DNA of 6,247 nucleotides from the NCBI GenBank assembly GCA_002496955.1, contig DALZ01000059.1, positions 1 to 6,247 of the forward strand, read 5' to 3'. How positions within the stretch are numbered: the stretch's first letter is position 1; every line of letters begins with the position of its first letter. Source of the stretch: Euryarchaeota archaeon UBA128. GTDB taxonomy: Archaea; Thermoplasmatota; Poseidoniia; Poseidoniales; Poseidoniaceae. Below the pieces are notes generated by a model that was not told where the DNA came from, ran no database searches, and saw only the letters and a list, made by a program, of their open reading frames with translations. Of the stretch, positions 5,262-6,247 are shown piece after piece. A program made the position numbers and the translations under genes.

Positions 5262-6247
5262 TCAGACTGTTGGGACCGGAACTTCACGCAAGATTGTTTG
5301 AATTACTTCCCCAGCCTCAAGTCCCTTAATTTGGTGTTCTGGCTTAAGGATAATTCTGTGAGCGATCGCCAATTCCGAAACGGCTTTGACATCGTCAGGT
5401 GTAACAAAGTCTCGGCCTCTAAGAGCCGCTGCTGCTCTGGATGTCTTCAATAATGCTTGAGAACCACGAGGAGATGAACCAACAAGAACTCTTGGATCTT
5501 CTCTGGTTCGAGCAACAATCTCGACCATATACATTCTCAGAGCAGGATCAACATAGACATCCTCGCATGCTTGCTGCATTGCAATAACTCTTTGTGGATC
5601 GGTAATGACATCGACATCAACGGCATCCTTACCACGACTGATACGACGAGCGAGAATCTCATCTTCATCCGCTCTGTCCGGGTAACCCACTGACATCTTG
5701 AACATAAATCGGTCAAGTTGTGCTTCAGGGAGTGGATATGTTCCTTCCTGTTCGACTGGGTTCTGAGTCGCCATAACAATGAACGGTGCCGGTAACTTAT
5801 GAGTTACTGTTCCAATAGTTACTTGCTTTTCTTGCATCGCTTCAAGCAGAGCAGCCTGTGTCTTCGGTGGAGCACGGTTAATCTCGTCAGCAAGCAGTAA
5901 GTTACAGAACAATGGTCCAGGCTTGAAGGTGAATTCTCCCTTCTTAGCATCGTAAACATTGGTCCCGGTGATGTCCGCTGGTAGCAAATCCGGGGTAAAC
6001 TGAACACGCTTGAAATCACAACCAAGGGCGTCCGCAAATGTGTTAGTCATCAGTGTTTTAGCCAATCCAGGATAATCTTCGAACAAAAGATTTCCGTTGG
6101 ATAGAATGTTAATAAGAACATTATCGATAATGTGTGCTTTACCAATAATTACTTTCTGAACTTCGGCGCTAATAGCTTGTGCGATTGCTCCTACTGCAGA
6201 TAGTCTTTCTCTAACTTCTGGGCTACTCTGGTGCTTCGGCTGTGCCG
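5262..6247 (-). CDS. MoxR-type AAA+ ATPase (N-terminus outside window)
   Basis: MoxR ATPases use ATP hydrolysis to remodel or assemble protein complexes, typically together with DUF58 or vWA partners encoded next door. The frame runs open to the right edge, giving 327 whole codons, near full family length, so only a short N-terminus is missing. A TTG at 6086 could be mistaken for a start but falls inside the ATP-binding region. Visible residues show GKAHIIDNVL (35-44), Walker A EDYPGLAKT (56-64), QFTPDLLPADITG (82-94), Walker B LLLADEIN (116-123), sensor 1 ATQNP (159-163), the PEAQLDRFMFK arginine region (173-183), sensor 2 SSPRG (257-261), and a lid domain with FVTPDDV (280-286). All catalytic elements are intact. 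The family has no fixed symbol here (moxR-like/yeaC-like). It is the first visible gene of a minus-strand operon with DUF58 and a six-helix membrane protein. The promoter is not in the window. Confidence 0.96.
   Translation of the reverse strand, partial: AQPKHQSSPEVRERLSAVGAIAQAISAEVQKVIIGKAHIIDNVLINILSNGNLLFEDYPGLAKTLMTNTFADALGCDFKRVQFTPDLLPADITGTNVYDAKKGEFTFKPGPLFCNLLLADEINRAPPKTQAALLEAMQEKQVTIGTVTHKLPAPFIVMATQNPVEQEGTYPLPEAQLDRFMFKMSVGYPDRADEDEILARRISRGKDAVDVDVITDPQRVIAMQQACEDVYVDPALRMYMVEIVARTREDPRVLVGSSPRGSQALLKTSRAAAALRGRDFVTPDDVKAVSELAIAHRIILKPEHQIKGLEAGEVIQTILREVPVPTV

Noticed and set aside
5262..6086. TTG at 6086 as the MoxR start
   Set aside because: It would begin one residue before the Walker A segment; the frame continues to the window edge with MoxR-like sequence (VIIGKAHIIDNVL).

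Overview
This window most likely comes from an archaeon, probably a mesophilic euryarchaeote with moderate-to-low GC; marine Group II (Poseidoniales)-like is a guess. The main evidence is a shikimate kinase of the archaeal GHMP type, followed by chorismate synthase and a divergent aspartokinase. Ribosome-binding sites of the GAGGTGAT type fit the 16S 3' end of archaea (and bacteria). No tRNA, rRNA, CRISPR array, insertion sequence or attachment site is visible.

The window has two gene blocks that converge. The left block (1-2990, plus strand) is a biosynthetic operon. It holds the C-terminal two thirds of a shikimate kinase, a 49-base spacer with nested small dyads, chorismate synthase (aroC), and an aspartokinase-family protein whose start overlaps the end of aroC by 8 bases. 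The kinase and AroC act on the path from shikimate to chorismate. Aspartokinase makes aspartyl phosphate, the precursor of aspartate semialdehyde. In many archaea aspartate semialdehyde is also a carbon source for 3-dehydroquinate (the DKFP route of White and co-workers), which would explain why this kinase sits in an aromatic operon.

The right block (2991-6247, minus strand, read right to left) encodes a MoxR-type AAA+ ATPase that runs off the right edge, a DUF58 membrane-anchored protein with a degenerate von Willebrand-like metal site, and an unrecognised six-helix membrane protein. Gaps are only 24 and 9 bases, so the three are very probably one transcript. MoxR plus DUF58 is a widespread chaperone/assembly pair of mostly unknown clients; the six-helix protein is the natural candidate for a partner or client.

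The two blocks meet stop codon to stop codon with no base between them, so any transcription termination must happen inside the opposing gene. There is no gene-free stretch longer than 50 bases. The least explained items are the six-helix protein, the metal-site loss in DUF58, the aspartokinase placement, and the competing hairpins before aroC.
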